NCBI GenBank assembly: GCA_024291935.2
Contig: CM044320.1
Coordinates: 51,526,001 to 51,590,000 of the forward strand
DNA: 64,000 nt
DNA from: Okapia johnstoni
Lineage: Eukaryota > Chordata > Mammalia > Artiodactyla > Giraffidae
Direction: 5' to 3'
This document shows, one piece after another, positions 11,161-23,181 of this stretch. The position numbers and the translations under genes were made by a program. The notes under the pieces were generated by a model. That model saw nothing but the letters and a program-made list of their open reading frames with translations, ran no database searches and was not told the origin of the DNA. Position 1 is the stretch's first letter. Each line of letters starts with the position of its first letter.

Positions 11161-11544
11161 AGCTGTTTTTCCTAAAATTGGTTTTCATTATCACTGCTTA
11201 CTGTGAAAACTGTTCTAGTTCACCACTATCTCTCCAAGAGTGGGTCCTGGGAAGATACAGCAATCAGTACATGGTCAGCTGAGCTCAGTAAATCCTGGGA
11301 TTTCTTTCTTTCTTCTAGTCATCATTCTCCCATTCATATACTGTAAAACTGATTTGTTAGAGCACCCTTATCTGAAAACCTATATTGAACTTTCCATCAG
11401 GACTTCCAGATTTACTAATAAAACACAGAACAGCCATTTAATTTTTTTCTCTTTAAAAAAAATTGAATGAAAGATACTTTAAGTTATATAGTGCTTTATA
11501 ATTTCTAGAAGTTTTACACACATTATTTCATATAACCCCATAAT

Positions 11545-11980
11545 AACCCCTTTTCCCCTATATGCCTGAGTTGCCCCCTCCTCCCCCGACCACTGCCCTG
11601 TCCCCACTGATAACCACTAGACTGTCCTCTGTATCTGTGAGTTTGCTTCTTTTTTATATATATTCACTAGTTGTATTTTTCAGATTCCACATGATATCAT
11701 ATAATATTTTTATTGTCTTTCTAGGTCTAACTTATTTCACTTAGCATAATGTCCTCCAAATCCATACTTGTTGCTGCAAATGACAAATTATTGTTCTTTT
11801 TATGGCCAAGTAGTAGTCCATTGTATATACGTGTGTGTGTGTATATTTATATACATATATATATAGATATATAAAATGCATCTGCTTAATCCATTCACTT
11901 GTTGATGGACATTTAGATTGCTTGTGTACCATGAAAGCTATAAATAATGCTACTATGAACATTGGGGTGCAAAAAATAGA
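11545..11980 (-). repeat. L1 LINE 3' region, antisense
   Basis: Classic antisense L1 3' sequence: 'gataaccactagactgtcc', 'ttatttcacttagcataatg', 'ttatggccaagtagtagtcc', 'gttgatggacatttag' and 'aatgctactatgaacattgg'. It contains a gt/at microsatellite at about 11828-11875 at the site where L1 antisense copies often carry one. Confidence 0.92.
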
Positions 11981-11999
11981 ACACCCAGTTAAATTTAAG

Positions 12000-12805
12000 T
12001 TTCAGATAAATGATGAGTGATTATTTAGAATAAGTATGTCACTGATATTTTATCTGGCAATCTTCCTTAAGGGTTTTTGTTTTGTTTATTAATATAATTT
12101 TGCTATTAAACCCTTGTTTACCTTCTATACTTCATTTTAGAAGCTAAACTCAAAAATGTACATTTATCTCAATTAAATTTCTTTCCATAAATTTCAACTT
12201 CTTTTTCTGACTTGTCAGAAGTTTTAAATTCTTGATTTTATGAAGTCATTGTATTCACTCTGCTTCTTAACACTGAATCCCTGGTTTGATATTTTGGCCA
12301 GATAGGGAAGGTCCATGAAAGGAAAAGTAAAGAGCAAGATGGACTTTAGAAAGAATGGTGGTGGCAGAGAGAAAGCCAGCTAGAAAGAATGACTCAGGAT
12401 AGAAGTAGTTTTAGGGAAATTGGAGAAAGAGGAAGAAACATACATTGAAAGGAAAGGTATCAATGGTCAGAGTTCTTCATTTCACGAAACTGTTCAATTT
12501 AAGCAAAAAATAAAAAAAAAGATCAATTATGTGAAGAGATAGAGGGCTCATAGACTCTACCAGAAATTTGGATAATGGGCAGGAATCAAGAGCTGGGTAA
12601 CAGGAACCACAGCAAAGTCTGTGAAGTAGAAACAGGCTGGACTCAAGGCCACTTGGGCTACTGCTGGGCCAGTGAGGATCTCCACCTTGGGTCAGAGGTG
12701 AGCTCTGGCTAAGAGTGTCCCACTGGCCGAGCTTAAACCCATCCTCTGGCAGTGTTGTGCTGAGGGGATCTTTGGTCAAATCCTTTGGTCTCCATCAAGG
12801 AATGC
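12000..12805. other. unassigned stretch
   Basis: No gene or named repeat. The minus-strand frame at 12477-12779 (100 codons) has no domain and no support. Confidence 0.5.
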
Positions 12806-12840
12806 TCAGTTCAGTTCAGTTCAGTTGCTCAGTCATGTCC
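12806..12840 (-). mobile_element. BovB extreme 3' end (35 bp)
   Basis: Four ttcag repeats followed by 'ttgctcagtcatgtcc' are the reverse complement of the BovB terminus. It is either an extremely 5'-truncated insertion or a remnant of a larger one. Confidence 0.8.
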
Positions 12841-13169
12841 AACACAGTGTTTAAAATGTACAGTTAGGAAGGGGCTTCTATTTCAGACCGTCAAAATCAC
12901 TCAAATCAAATCAGTCAATCAGCCATTCAGTAAGAAAGAAAACAAACCAATATTCCCAATGGAAAGGTTAAAAGGATAGAGTCATACACAGAAGACTCAC
13001 TCTATGGCTGCCTCTAGCCCAGGCCTCTTATCCATGCTGTTAATCAGTATAGTCAATGCCTACTCAGTGTCTCTAATGGTATGTGTGAGTCAAAGCAATA
13101 CCAATAAAATTTCTCCAAAATCTAACTCATGCTCTGCTCCCACTCTACATCCAGCCTGTGTCTTCTCTG

Positions 13170-13600
13170 AGAGTAGCCCCTCTCTGTGAACATCACACCT
13201 TCCTAATATAGTATCATTCTTGACACTTCCCACTCTTCAGTCCCTTATACTAAATTTACCTCCAAGTTCTGCTGAATTTACTCATTAATCTCACTTGAAT
13301 CTCTTTACTTCTCTTCATCACCTCCACCACCCTAGTCCATCCTAATCCTATCCCTTGACTTTACTATTATTAACTACCAAATAACTTATATCTCTGGATC
13401 TATTCTGCCACTCCTGCAAACTGTTCCACACCCTGCAGCCAGAGCAATCTTTCCAAAATGCAAATTTGAACATGACACCCTATCCCCACATCTCTCAGCA
13501 TGAAATATTTCAATGGCTTTCCATTATGCTTAGAAAAAGATCAAGATCTTTAGTCTACAAGGTTTGAAATGATCTGAACCGCAGATATTTCTCTCCAAAC
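13170..13600 (+). repeat. L2 LINE fragment, sense
   Basis: Follows the L2 3' region: 'accaccctagtccatcctaa', 'gcagccagagcaatctttcc', 'caatggctttccattatgc' and 'agtctacaaggtttgaaatg'. Confidence 0.72.
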
Positions 13601-13619
13601 TCTGTACCCTGGGTTTGGG

Positions 13620-16440
13620 GAGAGGTTGTGGGGGTGATGGTGGTGTATTATGTAGGGGGCAGGTCTCCAGTAGTGGTTTCTAGAGCAAGAGTGTCTCTTG
13701 GCTAAGATTCAACCTCTAAGCTTAAAATTAATTCCAGCCTTTACTGAACACCTATTGTGTATTATAGTCCTGACCCTTGTACACAAGTTTACTTAATTAG
13801 AAGCAAGTGTCTTGGCCAGAGAATGGCTCATATTTCTCTCCAGTTCACTCTGTGATGTTTTAATTGGCTGCTTGGAAACATTCTGGCAACTAGAGGGCCT
13901 CACTGCATTCTTTGCCCCTTGAAAGGTGCTCAAATACTAGTAGTCAGGAACCATCCTCTGGGCTCTGAAGGGTTCCGGAGTGTGTGACCCATGTGAGCAT
14001 TTTGAATATTTTGCTGAAAATATTTTTATTATCATTGCATAGTTTTACACTGAAAACAGTAAAAAATAAAAGCTAAGAGTCCCTTCTATTGGCATTCCTA
14101 ATTTGTAGATGAAACTGGCAACTTGGAACTCTGGGTCCCTCAGCAAGGCATGGTTCCTCTTCTGATTTCCTTCTGCCCTTGCAGAAGAATGTTTAGGGTT
14201 GCAGAGAACTTCGTGTTACCAGAATGACTACATCCCAATTCCCAACATTTATATCCTTAGCATCACAAGCTGCTTGAGACTAGCATAATCAATCCTATCA
14301 TAACCTTTATCCAAAAGGGAATTATAAATCCTGGTTTGCCTAGTATGACACCCTCTTTCACTCCTCAGAATGTCCAAGTCACTTATTCATCCATGTTTAC
14401 ATCAGGTTTTCTAAAAAACTTAATATTCTCAGGCTACCACCTTCCCCATGGATTTTATTCCTCACATGTATCTGTATCTGACCACATTGCCCATTCTTTC
14501 TCAGTTTCCCAAATCTGTCCTAAAAGTTATCTGAAGCTCACAATCTCCCTTGAATCTAAAAAGCTTTTCCTGAATGTTCTCAGCAGCCTCCTTTTAATTG
14601 AAATCTGATTCCCCTGAGGATGGATTCTGCTTCTCATTTGTGCCCGAAGGTAGAGGTGGTGGTGGTGGCTGACGGTGCCTCACTCTTACCACCTGGGCCA
14701 TTTATTCTGGATCTTCAATGGGTCTTACCTATAGACAGTGTTTAGTAATTAGCTGGTAAGTAACTTTCTCTGAGTCAGTGAAACTAGTCCTAATACCACG
14801 CCTTGCCATAATCCCAGTTCTATGGTTGATCATTGGATGACCTAGAGCAAGACACGGGGTTCCAACTTCTGCAAAGTGGGGATATGACACCTGTGTACAG
14901 CATTCCTAAAAGAATTCCCTGAGCTGCAGCCCAATGCTTGATGTACACTACTCAGCTGGGGGTCTAACTGTACACTAAACCCTCTCAGCAGCTACTTCAC
15001 ACAATAGCCATAAGAGGTAAAAGAACATTAGAATTCTCCTTTCATAGGGAACGAGAGAGAGAGAGAACCCACCTATAACATTCTCATGTTCACAGAGTCA
15101 AGAGAGAGTATGAACTGTTTTCAAACTCAAGCAGATGAACAGCATGGCCTGTGTTCTAATAATAGCAATGATAATAATAATAATGACAACAACAACAATA
15201 ATGTGCAGAGTGTGCATTTAATAGAAGGGCATTGATGTTGTCTCTGATGATGATGATGTTACTGTATAACCCTTCTCATGTGGCTCCATTCTCAACTTTC
15301 CACCTTTCTTGGGGCCTGTATCTTTTCCAGATCATGCTCTTTTGTTTTCGTTCAATAGGCATTTCTTGAAAACTGACTCTATGCCTCACAGTGTCTCAAC
15401 TAAGAAAAGTAAACCAGACAGACAGGAACCTGAATTCCTGAAATAGTTCACTGGGGAAGATGTCCGTGGAACAAAAAGTGTTAGCTGATGAATTAATTGC
15501 AAGTACGAAAAAGCAGACATCAAGAGTGCTGGGAAAGCTGATCCCTGGGGCTCTGATCTCGGTGGGGGTGGAGGGACAGGAAGCACTCTTAGGTCAGAAG
15601 AATTCCCCTCCTCTTTCCTGTAAGCTAGCAGGGGAGGGATGTAGGTGTTTTTCTTAGGAGATTCCGAACAGGCTATTTGAGCTTTTTTTATGTTAAATTT
15701 GTTATTTATAAAAGAATAAAAAAACTCATGGGTTTTAGAAATTATATGACAGGCCATTAGGAAAACTGAATTAACGAAGATATGGTGAAGTCTCTTAGTA
15801 GTTTTCTCGAAAGGAGTTTCCTTCTGCCTCAGAAACCCCATCCTCCATCTATTCCCATGAAATTTCATCCAGTCTCCTCTATTGTTGCCCTGTCCTGATA
15901 GATTTGGGTTTGGGATAAACACTCCATGTTCATCTGTTAGGACCTTTGCCCCTAGCTGTTCCTAAATTCTAGATTGTCCTTCAGCACAGAAGTTTTACAT
16001 TCTTGAGAGCTTTCTACAAACATACAACTATGCCAGTTTATCCTTCTAGATCTGTTTTAAATATTTACATTGCCTTAAAATGTTGAAATACTCAACTCGG
16101 GGATCAGTTGCTTTCCCATAAATTGTTGTAGCTGCGTATTATATTTCCAACTAAAAATATAGAGGAGGATTTGTAAAATATTTAGGTTGAAGAAACCATA
16201 GCACAAACCTAATTTATAAAATGTTATAAATAATAATGAAGCAGTTTTCTAATTAGAAGCTGTTTCATCAAATAAAGGCATACACAGTAGTTTATTTCTG
16301 TAGTCCTTTTGAAAAAAATCAGTTCATCAGCACATCTGAAATCCATACACTAAACTGGCAGAAAATCAAAATATTAATTTTATGTGGGAGAGGAAAACTC
16401 CTAAATATTTTCATTTAAATATCTACATCTTGGATTCATT
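13620..16440. other. mostly unassigned stretch
   Basis: No gene is confirmed. It contains a trinucleotide-rich patch at about 15163-15205 (ATA/AAC units) and a short GA run at 15054-15066. A 178-codon minus-strand frame (15386-15922) has proline-rich and low-complexity parts but no recognisable domain or splice context. A pyrimidine-rich block at 14336-14600 looks like a very old repeat but is unnamed. Confidence 0.45.
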
Positions 16441-16444
16441 TTAG

Positions 16445-16614
16445 GTTCTGATTTAAAATCAGGGGTTCAATATTTCATGGCCGATTATAAGGCAGAATCC
16501 AGAGAATTAGATGAGACATTTTTTGACTCGTATTATCTCCTTGATGAACGAAAACCTTACTTTCAGATTCATTTTCCGTATGATTTCCCTGTTGGATACG
16601 TCCTGCATGCTGCG
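16445..16614 (+). other. candidate protein-coding exon (unidentified gene)
   Basis: This 170-bp segment has a plausible splice acceptor just before it (AG at 16443-16444, after 'tcattttag') and a good donor right after it ('gcg' then 'gtgaga' at 16615). The plus frame is open throughout and includes an ATG at 16477 followed by MADYKAESRELDETFF; later parts include DERKPYFQIHFPYDFPV. About six CpG dinucleotides lie inside and one just beyond, unusually dense for this CpG-poor window, as expected if codons are under selection. It is not any repeat I recognise. I do not recognise the protein family. It could be an internal or first coding exon of an unlisted gene, or a chance open frame in conserved noncoding sequence. 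Confidence 0.4.
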
Positions 16615-16707
16615 GTGAGAAGCCAGCAGGAAAACCCCAGGGAAGAGGTCAGAAACGATGCTATCAGAGACAGAAATGTCATGGGACAAGGACTGAAAAT
16701 TGGAAAC

Positions 16708-16778
16708 AATGAGAGAGGGGGAGGGAGGGAGGGAGAGAGGTAGAGAAAAAAAAGAGAGGGCGAGATTGAGAGAGAATT
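16708..16778. repeat. GA-rich simple repeat
   Basis: Purine-only tract of gagag and gggag units. The open frames read through it on both strands are artefacts of the repeat. Confidence 0.85.
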
Positions 16779-18039
16779 TGTATGCAAGGGAGCACAATAT
16801 AGAAAATAATACATGGAGTACTGCCACCAACATGATCGTTTTGGTTCCTCTTATTTAAACCCTCTTTAAGCCTTCACTTGTAATTAATAACTGCTATTTA
16901 AAAAAATTTCAGAAGGACTTCTGTTTAGTGTTGAAACATAAAAGAAAAAATATTGGCCTTTCATCATCTCCAAAAGGAAAAAAAAAAAAAAAACAACCCC
17001 ACACGATTTATGTATATACTTTGGAATCAAAGCCCCTTTTATGTCTCTTGGAGCTGATCATAAATAGAAGCCAAATCTGATCTCCCCAAATAATAAAACA
17101 GTGGAGAAAAAGATAATGCATCCCTACCATTTAAACACTTGGACCTCATCATTAAAAGTGGTCCAAGTAAGTGCTATTAAATTAGTCCTAGGAATGTAGG
17201 GCACTGAAATTTGCATAGTAGGGGCTGTTTTTCAGTATATAAGCAACTACTGAGCCATCAGTAATAGTACACTTTTTATGGTTGTTTTCTCAAGAGAGGT
17301 GCTCGCCTACACAGCTACCATGCTGGCCACCAACCCTCCTTAACTCATTCTCTTGGGTCTAATGCTGTTTTCTATGTTTTTTTTTTTTTTTTTAGTAAAG
17401 AGGAATTTTTTTGGTAAAGTGGAAAAAACACAAATTATATCAGTGCTAGTATTCAATTGAGAAGGCTACTTAGCAAATAGAGTTCTGATGGAAGTGAAAA
17501 CTTATCCTGAGAGGAAGAAATTAGCTATAAATTTGGTGAAGAAGGCAGCTGAATTTTTCTCCAGAAAGGCCAATTGGCACATACAACCATAGCAAACATG
17601 TGATAGAGAGCCAGCTGAAACTTAGTAAGTTTCCCCACTGAAGTGCATTTGGGAGGTTGTTGAGGGTGGGAGGGTTCAAATAGAGATAAACATCAATCCA
17701 AGATGGGGGAAGCATCCTTAGAGGCAATCATTTTTTAAACAGAAAAAATAAAGGCTTATGTATACAGCTGGTATTTACATGGATTCCTCCCACTAATGCC
17801 TGGGACTTTGGAAGACACACCAAGAGATAGGAGGTAAGCAGCTGTCTGTGCAGATATTGTCAACAAATAGGATTTGGAATTCTGATCAATTAGGTAAAAG
17901 CCTATACCCGGTGACTTTTACCTGGGGATGTGGGGAAGAAGGGCATCTAGCTAACCTCTAAATGCTGGTGTGTTCAGGGCTTATTCCTGAGCCTCCTTCT
18001 TCACCTGCCTTTTCTTCCCAGGTGAACCCACACAGTATG
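16779..18039. other. unassigned stretch with homopolymers
   Basis: Contains an A-run near 16978-16993 and a T-run near 17377-17394. No gene or named repeat is seen. Confidence 0.5.
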
Positions 18040-18140
18040 TGAATGCAATCTATGCTGATTTAATCTTTATAAAATGCCGAGAACCTTGCCTAATTCATAG
18101 TAAACACCATAGAAGTGTCAGTTATTGTTATTTATTATAG
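18040..18140 (+). repeat. MIR SINE 3' part
   Basis: 'ctttataaaatgccgagaac' then 'ttgcctaattcatagtaaac' match the MIR 3' end in diverged form. Confidence 0.5.
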
Positions 18141-18239
18141 CTAATTGCCTAGTAACTATTTCCACTTAAATGTTTAATAGGTATTTCCAAATTAAATCCA
18201 AAATGAAATTGCAGGTTTTACTGTTCCCCCAAACCAATC

Positions 18240-18621
18240 TACCCTGTGTTGTTTTTCCATCTCTGTAATAACAGCTTGACCCGGTGACTCAGGCCAGAAG
18301 CTTAGGAATCATTGCTGATTTCTCTTTTTCCCTTACTCTTCACATCCAATTCATCAGCAAGCCATCCTGGTCAAACCTTTGAAGTAGAAAACAATTTCAT
18401 CTACCTCTTTTCATCTTTGCTGCCCCTGATCTTGAACAAGCCTCCTCATCTCGCACGGAGAACCACAGAAACTTGTCCCCTATTCCCTTTGCTCCCAGAT
18501 TCCCCTACGATCTGTTTCCTATCCAGCAACCAGAAGGGTATCTTTAAAATTGGAATGCAGGTCAGGCTTAAGACTCACTAATGACTTACCGGTGCCTTTG
18601 GCATAAAGTTGAGTCTCCTTT
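18240..18621 (+). repeat. L2 LINE, left part of interrupted copy
   Basis: L2 3' region: 'ttaggaatcattgctgattt', 'cacatccaattcatcagcaa', 'tgacttaccggtgcctttgg' and 'cataaagttgagtctcc'. It resumes at 19204 after an LTR insertion. Confidence 0.75.
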
Positions 18622-19203
18622 TGTTTTAATCTGTTTGGGCTGCTAAAACAAAAATGCCTTAGTCTGGATGTCTTAATGAATAAGTATTTATTTCTCATAG
18701 TTTTAGAGGTTGGAAGTCTAATATCACGGTGTTGACAGATGCAGTGTCTGGTGAAAGCATGCTTCCTTGTTCAGAACTGACTTGATGTGCCCTCACATGG
18801 CAGAAAGACTGAAGGAACCTTTCTGCATGCGTGCTCAGCTGCCCAGTCGTGTCTGACTCTTTGCAACCTCATGGACTGTAGCCCATCAGTCTCCTCTGTC
18901 CATTGGATTCTCCAGGCAAGAATTCTGGAGTTTGGTGCCATTTCCTACTCCAGGGGATCTTCCCGACCCTGGAATCACCTGAGTCTCCTCCATCTCCTGC
19001 ATTGGCAGGTGGATTCTTTACCATTGAGCCACCTGGGAATCTTTGAAAAAGCTCTCTAGGGTTCTTTTATAAGAGCACTAATCTCATTCATGAGGGCTCC
19101 ACCCTCATGACTTAATCACCTCCCCCAAGTCCCTCTTCCTAATACCACTGGGTTAAGATTTCAACTTGTGAATTTGGGGAACACAAGCATTCAGTCTGTA
19201 ACA
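18622..19203 (-). mobile_element. MaLR solo LTR (MST/MLT1-type), antisense, inside L2
   Basis: Starts 'tgttttaatctgtttgggct' and ends 'cattcagtctgtaaca', the antisense order of MST/MLT1 LTRs. It contains 'tatttatttctcatagtttt', 'cttttataagagcactaatc' and 'catgacttaatcacctcccc'. The flanks 18617-18621 'ccttt' and 19204-19208 'ccttc' fit the 5-bp duplication expected of an LTR element. A Bov-tA at 18826-19041 interrupts it. There is no coding region. Confidence 0.85.
18826..19041 (-). mobile_element. Bov-tA SINE, antisense, inside the LTR
   Basis: Reverse complement order: 'gctcagctgcccagtcgtg', 'ttctccaggcaagaattctg', 'ctcctgcattggcaggtgg', then 'gagccacctggga'. It is the youngest layer of an L2/LTR/SINE nest. 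Confidence 0.92.
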
Positions 19204-19590
19204 CCTTCCTAAGCCTTTACTGGCTGACCTCTTCTAGTCCCTATATCATGCTCACTACGCTCAGCCAACTGGACTTCTCTTTGCTCTTTTCTTTTGTCCC
19301 CCTGCATCATCTCTCCTTCCAGCTGCAGCATCTGTCCCTCACCCACCCCAGGTCCCTTCTCAAAGTTTAGATTGCAGCTCAAGTGTTGAAGGCTTTCCCT
19401 GACCCCTTGGCTCATTTTAAACAAGCTCCCAACCTTGTTACTCCAGGGTGGTTCTGTTTCTGCATTCATCACCACCCAAATTCATCTTCTTCATCTGCGT
19501 ATCTACTGGCACATTGGTAGTACCAGCTCTATGAGGGCAGAGCTGCATCTCACACGCTTAGGACAGTCCTGAGCAATGAAATATCTCAAT
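19204..19590 (+). repeat. L2 LINE, right part of interrupted copy
   Basis: Continues the L2 from 18621: 'ctcactacgctcagccaact', 'agattgcagctcaagtg', 'ggctttccctgacccc' and 'ctctatgagggcagagc'. Confidence 0.78.
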
Positions 19591-20009
19591 GAATACAAAA
19601 TCATCCAGGAGCCAGTTCACCTGATCAAGGACAGGGGATAAAACCTCAAATCTTATTTATAGAGAGCAGTAGATGTGATATGTAGGAATGATAAAACTAT
19701 AAGAGGAGGGGCCTGGTGATTTACTTAGGAAAAATGGATGGTGGAAGCAGTACCCATAGTTCCTCTGTGCTCCTGTCTGAAGTCAAGCTCTTCACCTGCT
19801 CACTAGATTCCATTTCCTTGCCTACTCAAGGACAACATTCCAGAAATTTCTCTCCCCTCCCCCCCGCTCTAATATTATACCTTTTGGGGGGTTTTCCTGG
19901 ATTATTCCTATCATGCAAAAGTGTGATTTTTTTCCCTTCTTAAAAAAATGAAAAAAAAAAAACAAAGAAAAGTTGAAAATTCAACTTATTTCCTTGTTCT
20001 CCTAAGTTT

Positions 20010-21285
20010 ACAGAAAACTATGTCTGGTCTTGCTGCTCCAATCTCAGACTTCTAACTCTTTTTGGACCACCATGTCACCAAAATTACTGTTGTAAGGCTC
20101 ACAGATGACCTCCACATAGTCAGTCTTTAGTCCTTGTCTGACGTTTCCTAATAGTGACTCTTGATCACTTTGTTCTCCTTGGTGTGATTTTCTACTTGGC
20201 TTTAATATACTTCACTGTCCTGGTTACTTCTTTTCCTACCTTCCTGACTGCTTCTTCTCAGTCCTTTTTTTTTTTTTTTTTTGCTGATTTCCCCTTATCT
20301 TCCTCAGTTCTAAGTATTCAAGTGCCCTAGTACTTAGAGTTTGGGTGTCTTCTTTTTCTGTCTTCACTCACTTCCTTGGTAACTTCATAGAGCTTCACAG
20401 TTTTAAATTCTGTCTATATGCTTATGACTCCCTGATTCCTGCCTCACACCTGGACATTTTCCAAATCTTGCCTATTCATCACCTCCACTTGGATATATAA
20501 TAAACTTCTCAAAATTAAAATGTCCAAAACACAACCCTTGATTTTTTCTTTTCACTCAATTCTCCTCCTACACTATTTTCTCCAGCTAAGAAAATGGTGA
20601 CTTTCTTTTTGATTCCTCAGAGGGAGAAACAAAAACTTGAAACCTTGGGTCCATTCTGGACTCCTCTTTATCTTTTCATGGTAGTGGTGGTGTGGTATTC
20701 AGTCCTTCAGTCGTGTCTGATTCCTTGTGACCCCATGGACTGTAGCCCACCAGGCTCTTCTGTCCATGGGATTTCCCAGACAAGAATACTGGAGTGGGTT
20801 GCCGTTTCCTTCTCCAGGGGACTTTCCTGACCCAGGGACTGAAGCTGTCTCTTGCGGCTCCTGCACTGGCAGGTGGGTTCTTTACCACTAGCATCACCTG
20901 GGGAGCCCACACATTCTGTAGACTAATTTACCCAGATTCTGGCACTGTCTCTCCACTACTGTGCTTGTTGAAGCATCCTTTATTTGCATAGATTATTTCA
21001 ATATCCTCCTAATTGTTTTCCCTGCTTTCTTCCTGAACCATTACAATCTATTTTTAGCAACACAGCCATAATGATCCCTTTAGAACCTGAGTTAAAGCCA
21101 GTACTCTGCTCAAACCAGCACGTACCTTCTTGCTCAGAGTAAAAGCTGAAGTTCCTGTTGTGAATTATAAAGACTTATTTCCCAATAGATTGTAAGGTTC
21201 CTGGGAGGTTTGTAAAGTCCGGTGCAAGGCACCTGGCACATTATGGACACTTAATAAATATTTGCTAAATAAAAAATTTTTAAAG
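20010..21285 (+). repeat. long L2 LINE with RT-end remnants, interrupted by SINE
   Basis: An unusually long old L2. It preserves the order 'gctcacagatgacctccac', 'tcttcactcacttccttgg', 'atatgcttatgactccctg', 'cacctccacttggatatata', 'ggtccattctggactcctc', 'gcaacacagccataatgatcc', 'agagtaaaagctgaag' and the 3' end 'ggacacttaataaatatttg'. Its frames are destroyed. A T-run of about 19 at 20264-20282 interrupts the RT C-terminal part. A Bov-tA is inserted at 20692-20909. Confidence 0.82.
20692..20909 (-). mobile_element. Bov-tA SINE, antisense, inside L2
   Basis: 'tcagtccttcagtcgtgtc', 'caagaatactggagtgggtt', 'ccctgacccagggac'-type body and 'tcacctggggagccc' head on the minus strand. No clear target duplication was seen. 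Confidence 0.92.
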
Positions 21286-21309
21286 AAAGTGCCCTGGAAG
21301 GGATTCCCA

Positions 21310-21845
21310 GGGAGGATCAAGTAATGTGGAACTTCTTGGTGACTGAGCCTCTCCTATGTAGTCTTTTGTCCATCACCCTCCTGTCCTCATCTCCTGGTTC
21401 TCTTCCCTCATTTATTCCACCCAACAACACTGTCCTTCGTACTGTTCACCCAACATGTCAGGCATGTTTCTGTCTTGGGGCATTGGTCCTTGCTGCTTCC
21501 TTTGCCTGGAACTCTCTACCCCAGAAATATACATGGCTTTCTCTTTCCCCATCTTCAGTCCTTTGCTCAAGAGAACTTTTTTTCAGTAACTCCTTTTCTG
21601 ACCATCCATTTAAGAATTTTAATCCCACACTTATACCAGCCTCCTCTTCCCTAAAATGTACATCTTCATCCAACTGGTCACCATCTGACACTCTATTATA
21701 ATTTTATACTTTAATTTGATTAATTGTAGACTCCTTGAGGGAATTCTGTCTGTTTGGTTCTCTGCTGGATCTTCAACACTTTCATCAAAGCCTGGCTCTT
21801 ATAGGAGACTTTTAGTAGATATATGTTGAATGAGTGAATGAGATA
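21310..21845 (+). repeat. second L2 LINE 3' end
   Basis: 'ttcctttgcctggaactctc', 'gtagactccttgagggaatt' and the terminal 'atgttgaatgagtgaatgag' mark a complete L2 3' end. It directly follows the end of the L2 at 21285, so these are two separate insertions. Confidence 0.82.
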
Positions 21846-22075
21846 AAGAGTAAATGAATTCTGGTATGAAGGGCTGAAACCTCAGCTGGATAAAGAGTTA
21901 GAAAGACAGGAAACTCAGGTACTACATGTGATTTTTTTTGTTTTGTTTTTTTGGCATGTGAACCCAGATTATTTTTCATGGTTGTGGAGAACTTGAAAGT
22001 CAGGTCATTGAACTGCTTTGATTATTATTGAAAAATGAAGACAAAGAAAAGATATGCCAGAAAACTGTGGACATA
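21846..22075. other. unassigned gap
   Basis: Contains a T/G-rich patch (21931-21950). Nothing else is recognised. Confidence 0.5.
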
Positions 22076-22087
22076 AGAAAAGTTTTT

Positions 22088-22189
22088 GATTTTGGATTTG
22101 TGGCATCTATTTCCCTGACCAGGCATCTAACCTGGACCCCTTGCATTGGGAGAGCAGAGTCTTAGCCACTGGACCACCAAGGAAGTCCC
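22088..22189 (-). mobile_element. CHR-type SINE, antisense, short
   Basis: Reverse complement of 'gggacttccttggtggtcc'..'gctctcccaatgcaagggg'..'gcctggtcagggaaatag', the head of cetartiodactyl CHR SINEs. The flanks 'agaaaagttttt' (22076-22087) and 'agaaaaggtttt' (22190-22201) form a target duplication, so the element was inserted short. Confidence 0.85.
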
Positions 22190-22201
22190 AGAAAAGGTTT
22201 T

Positions 22202-23084
22202 TTTTTCCTGATTTTCAAAAGAAATGTTAAGCATAGATTAAGCAAACCTCAGATTGGTACACTTGCTCCTGAACAAGACTTTAGAATTGATCATTATAGT
22301 GTTTGTCTGCCTTGTAGAGGAAGTTTACCACTAAGACAAATTTTAGCATACTAAAAACACTGATTGTTGGCTAAATTAACTTTTTATTTACCTTTTCAAA
22401 AACTAGAATGCCAGAGAAATCGAAGAGTCAGTGTATATTTGCATTTTAGCAAGTCACTAATGAAAAATCTCCCATTATTTTCTTGTGGATAAAATGGGGG
22501 AAAATAAGCTAGACCTGACATAATTAGATGGATTAATGATTTGTTTGATGATTAAATTCATTGCTTTCAGCCTAGATAGACATTCCACTTGAAAAGTTTT
22601 ATTAGTTCTTCATGTCTCAGTAAGCATTCTCCATTCTCTCCTTTTCTCCTTGTAGTAAAGGTCAATGGTGCCCTGTGCTCTCTCTGTATTTATCAGTATT
22701 AAATTTTCAGGTGTGACTCACTTGGGAGGCATGGCAAATATATTGTATGACTGAATCTAAATCCAATACAACCCAGATTGGCTTGGATGACGTAGTGCCT
22801 GAGGTTAAAACAGGTGCCTCCACCCACCATAGAGGGAGCAGACACACCTTAGACACATCTTAGTCGTTGTCCAGGTGAAAAGCATTAGAGATTTGATTAG
22901 GTAAGATAGAGGTGGGGTTGCTACAGAAAGCAGACCTCCCAGGCAGTAGTTCACTGCTGGGTGTGCTGCACAAACCATTCCTTTGCCATCCACGAGAGTG
23001 TTATCCTTGCCTGCATTGGCAGAATGGCTCCATTTTATGCTAGTTTCCTAAAGTATTGGAATAAGAATGTTCAGGGGAAATTAT
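22202..23084. other. unassigned stretch
   Basis: No gene or named repeat recognised. The open frames are short and unsupported. Confidence 0.5.
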
Positions 23085-23181
23085 TTTGTTTTTAAAAGTT
23101 ATTTTTAACTTACATATGGTAAAGTTCCTTTTGGGGGTGCATAGTCCTGTAAGTTTTGACACATGCCTAGATTTTTGTAAG
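23085..23181 (-). repeat. possible L1M 3' fragment, antisense
   Basis: 'ttaacttacatatggtaaag' and 'gtaagttttgacacatgcc' resemble antisense L1M 3' UTR. Weak. Confidence 0.4.

Noticed and set aside
12785..12979. short frame starting near the BovB tail
   Set aside because: Spans the ttcag repeats and unique DNA; no support.
15386..15922. 178-codon minus-strand frame
   Set aside because: No domain, no CpG enrichment, proline-rich low-complexity part, and no retrocopy or splice signs; likely chance.
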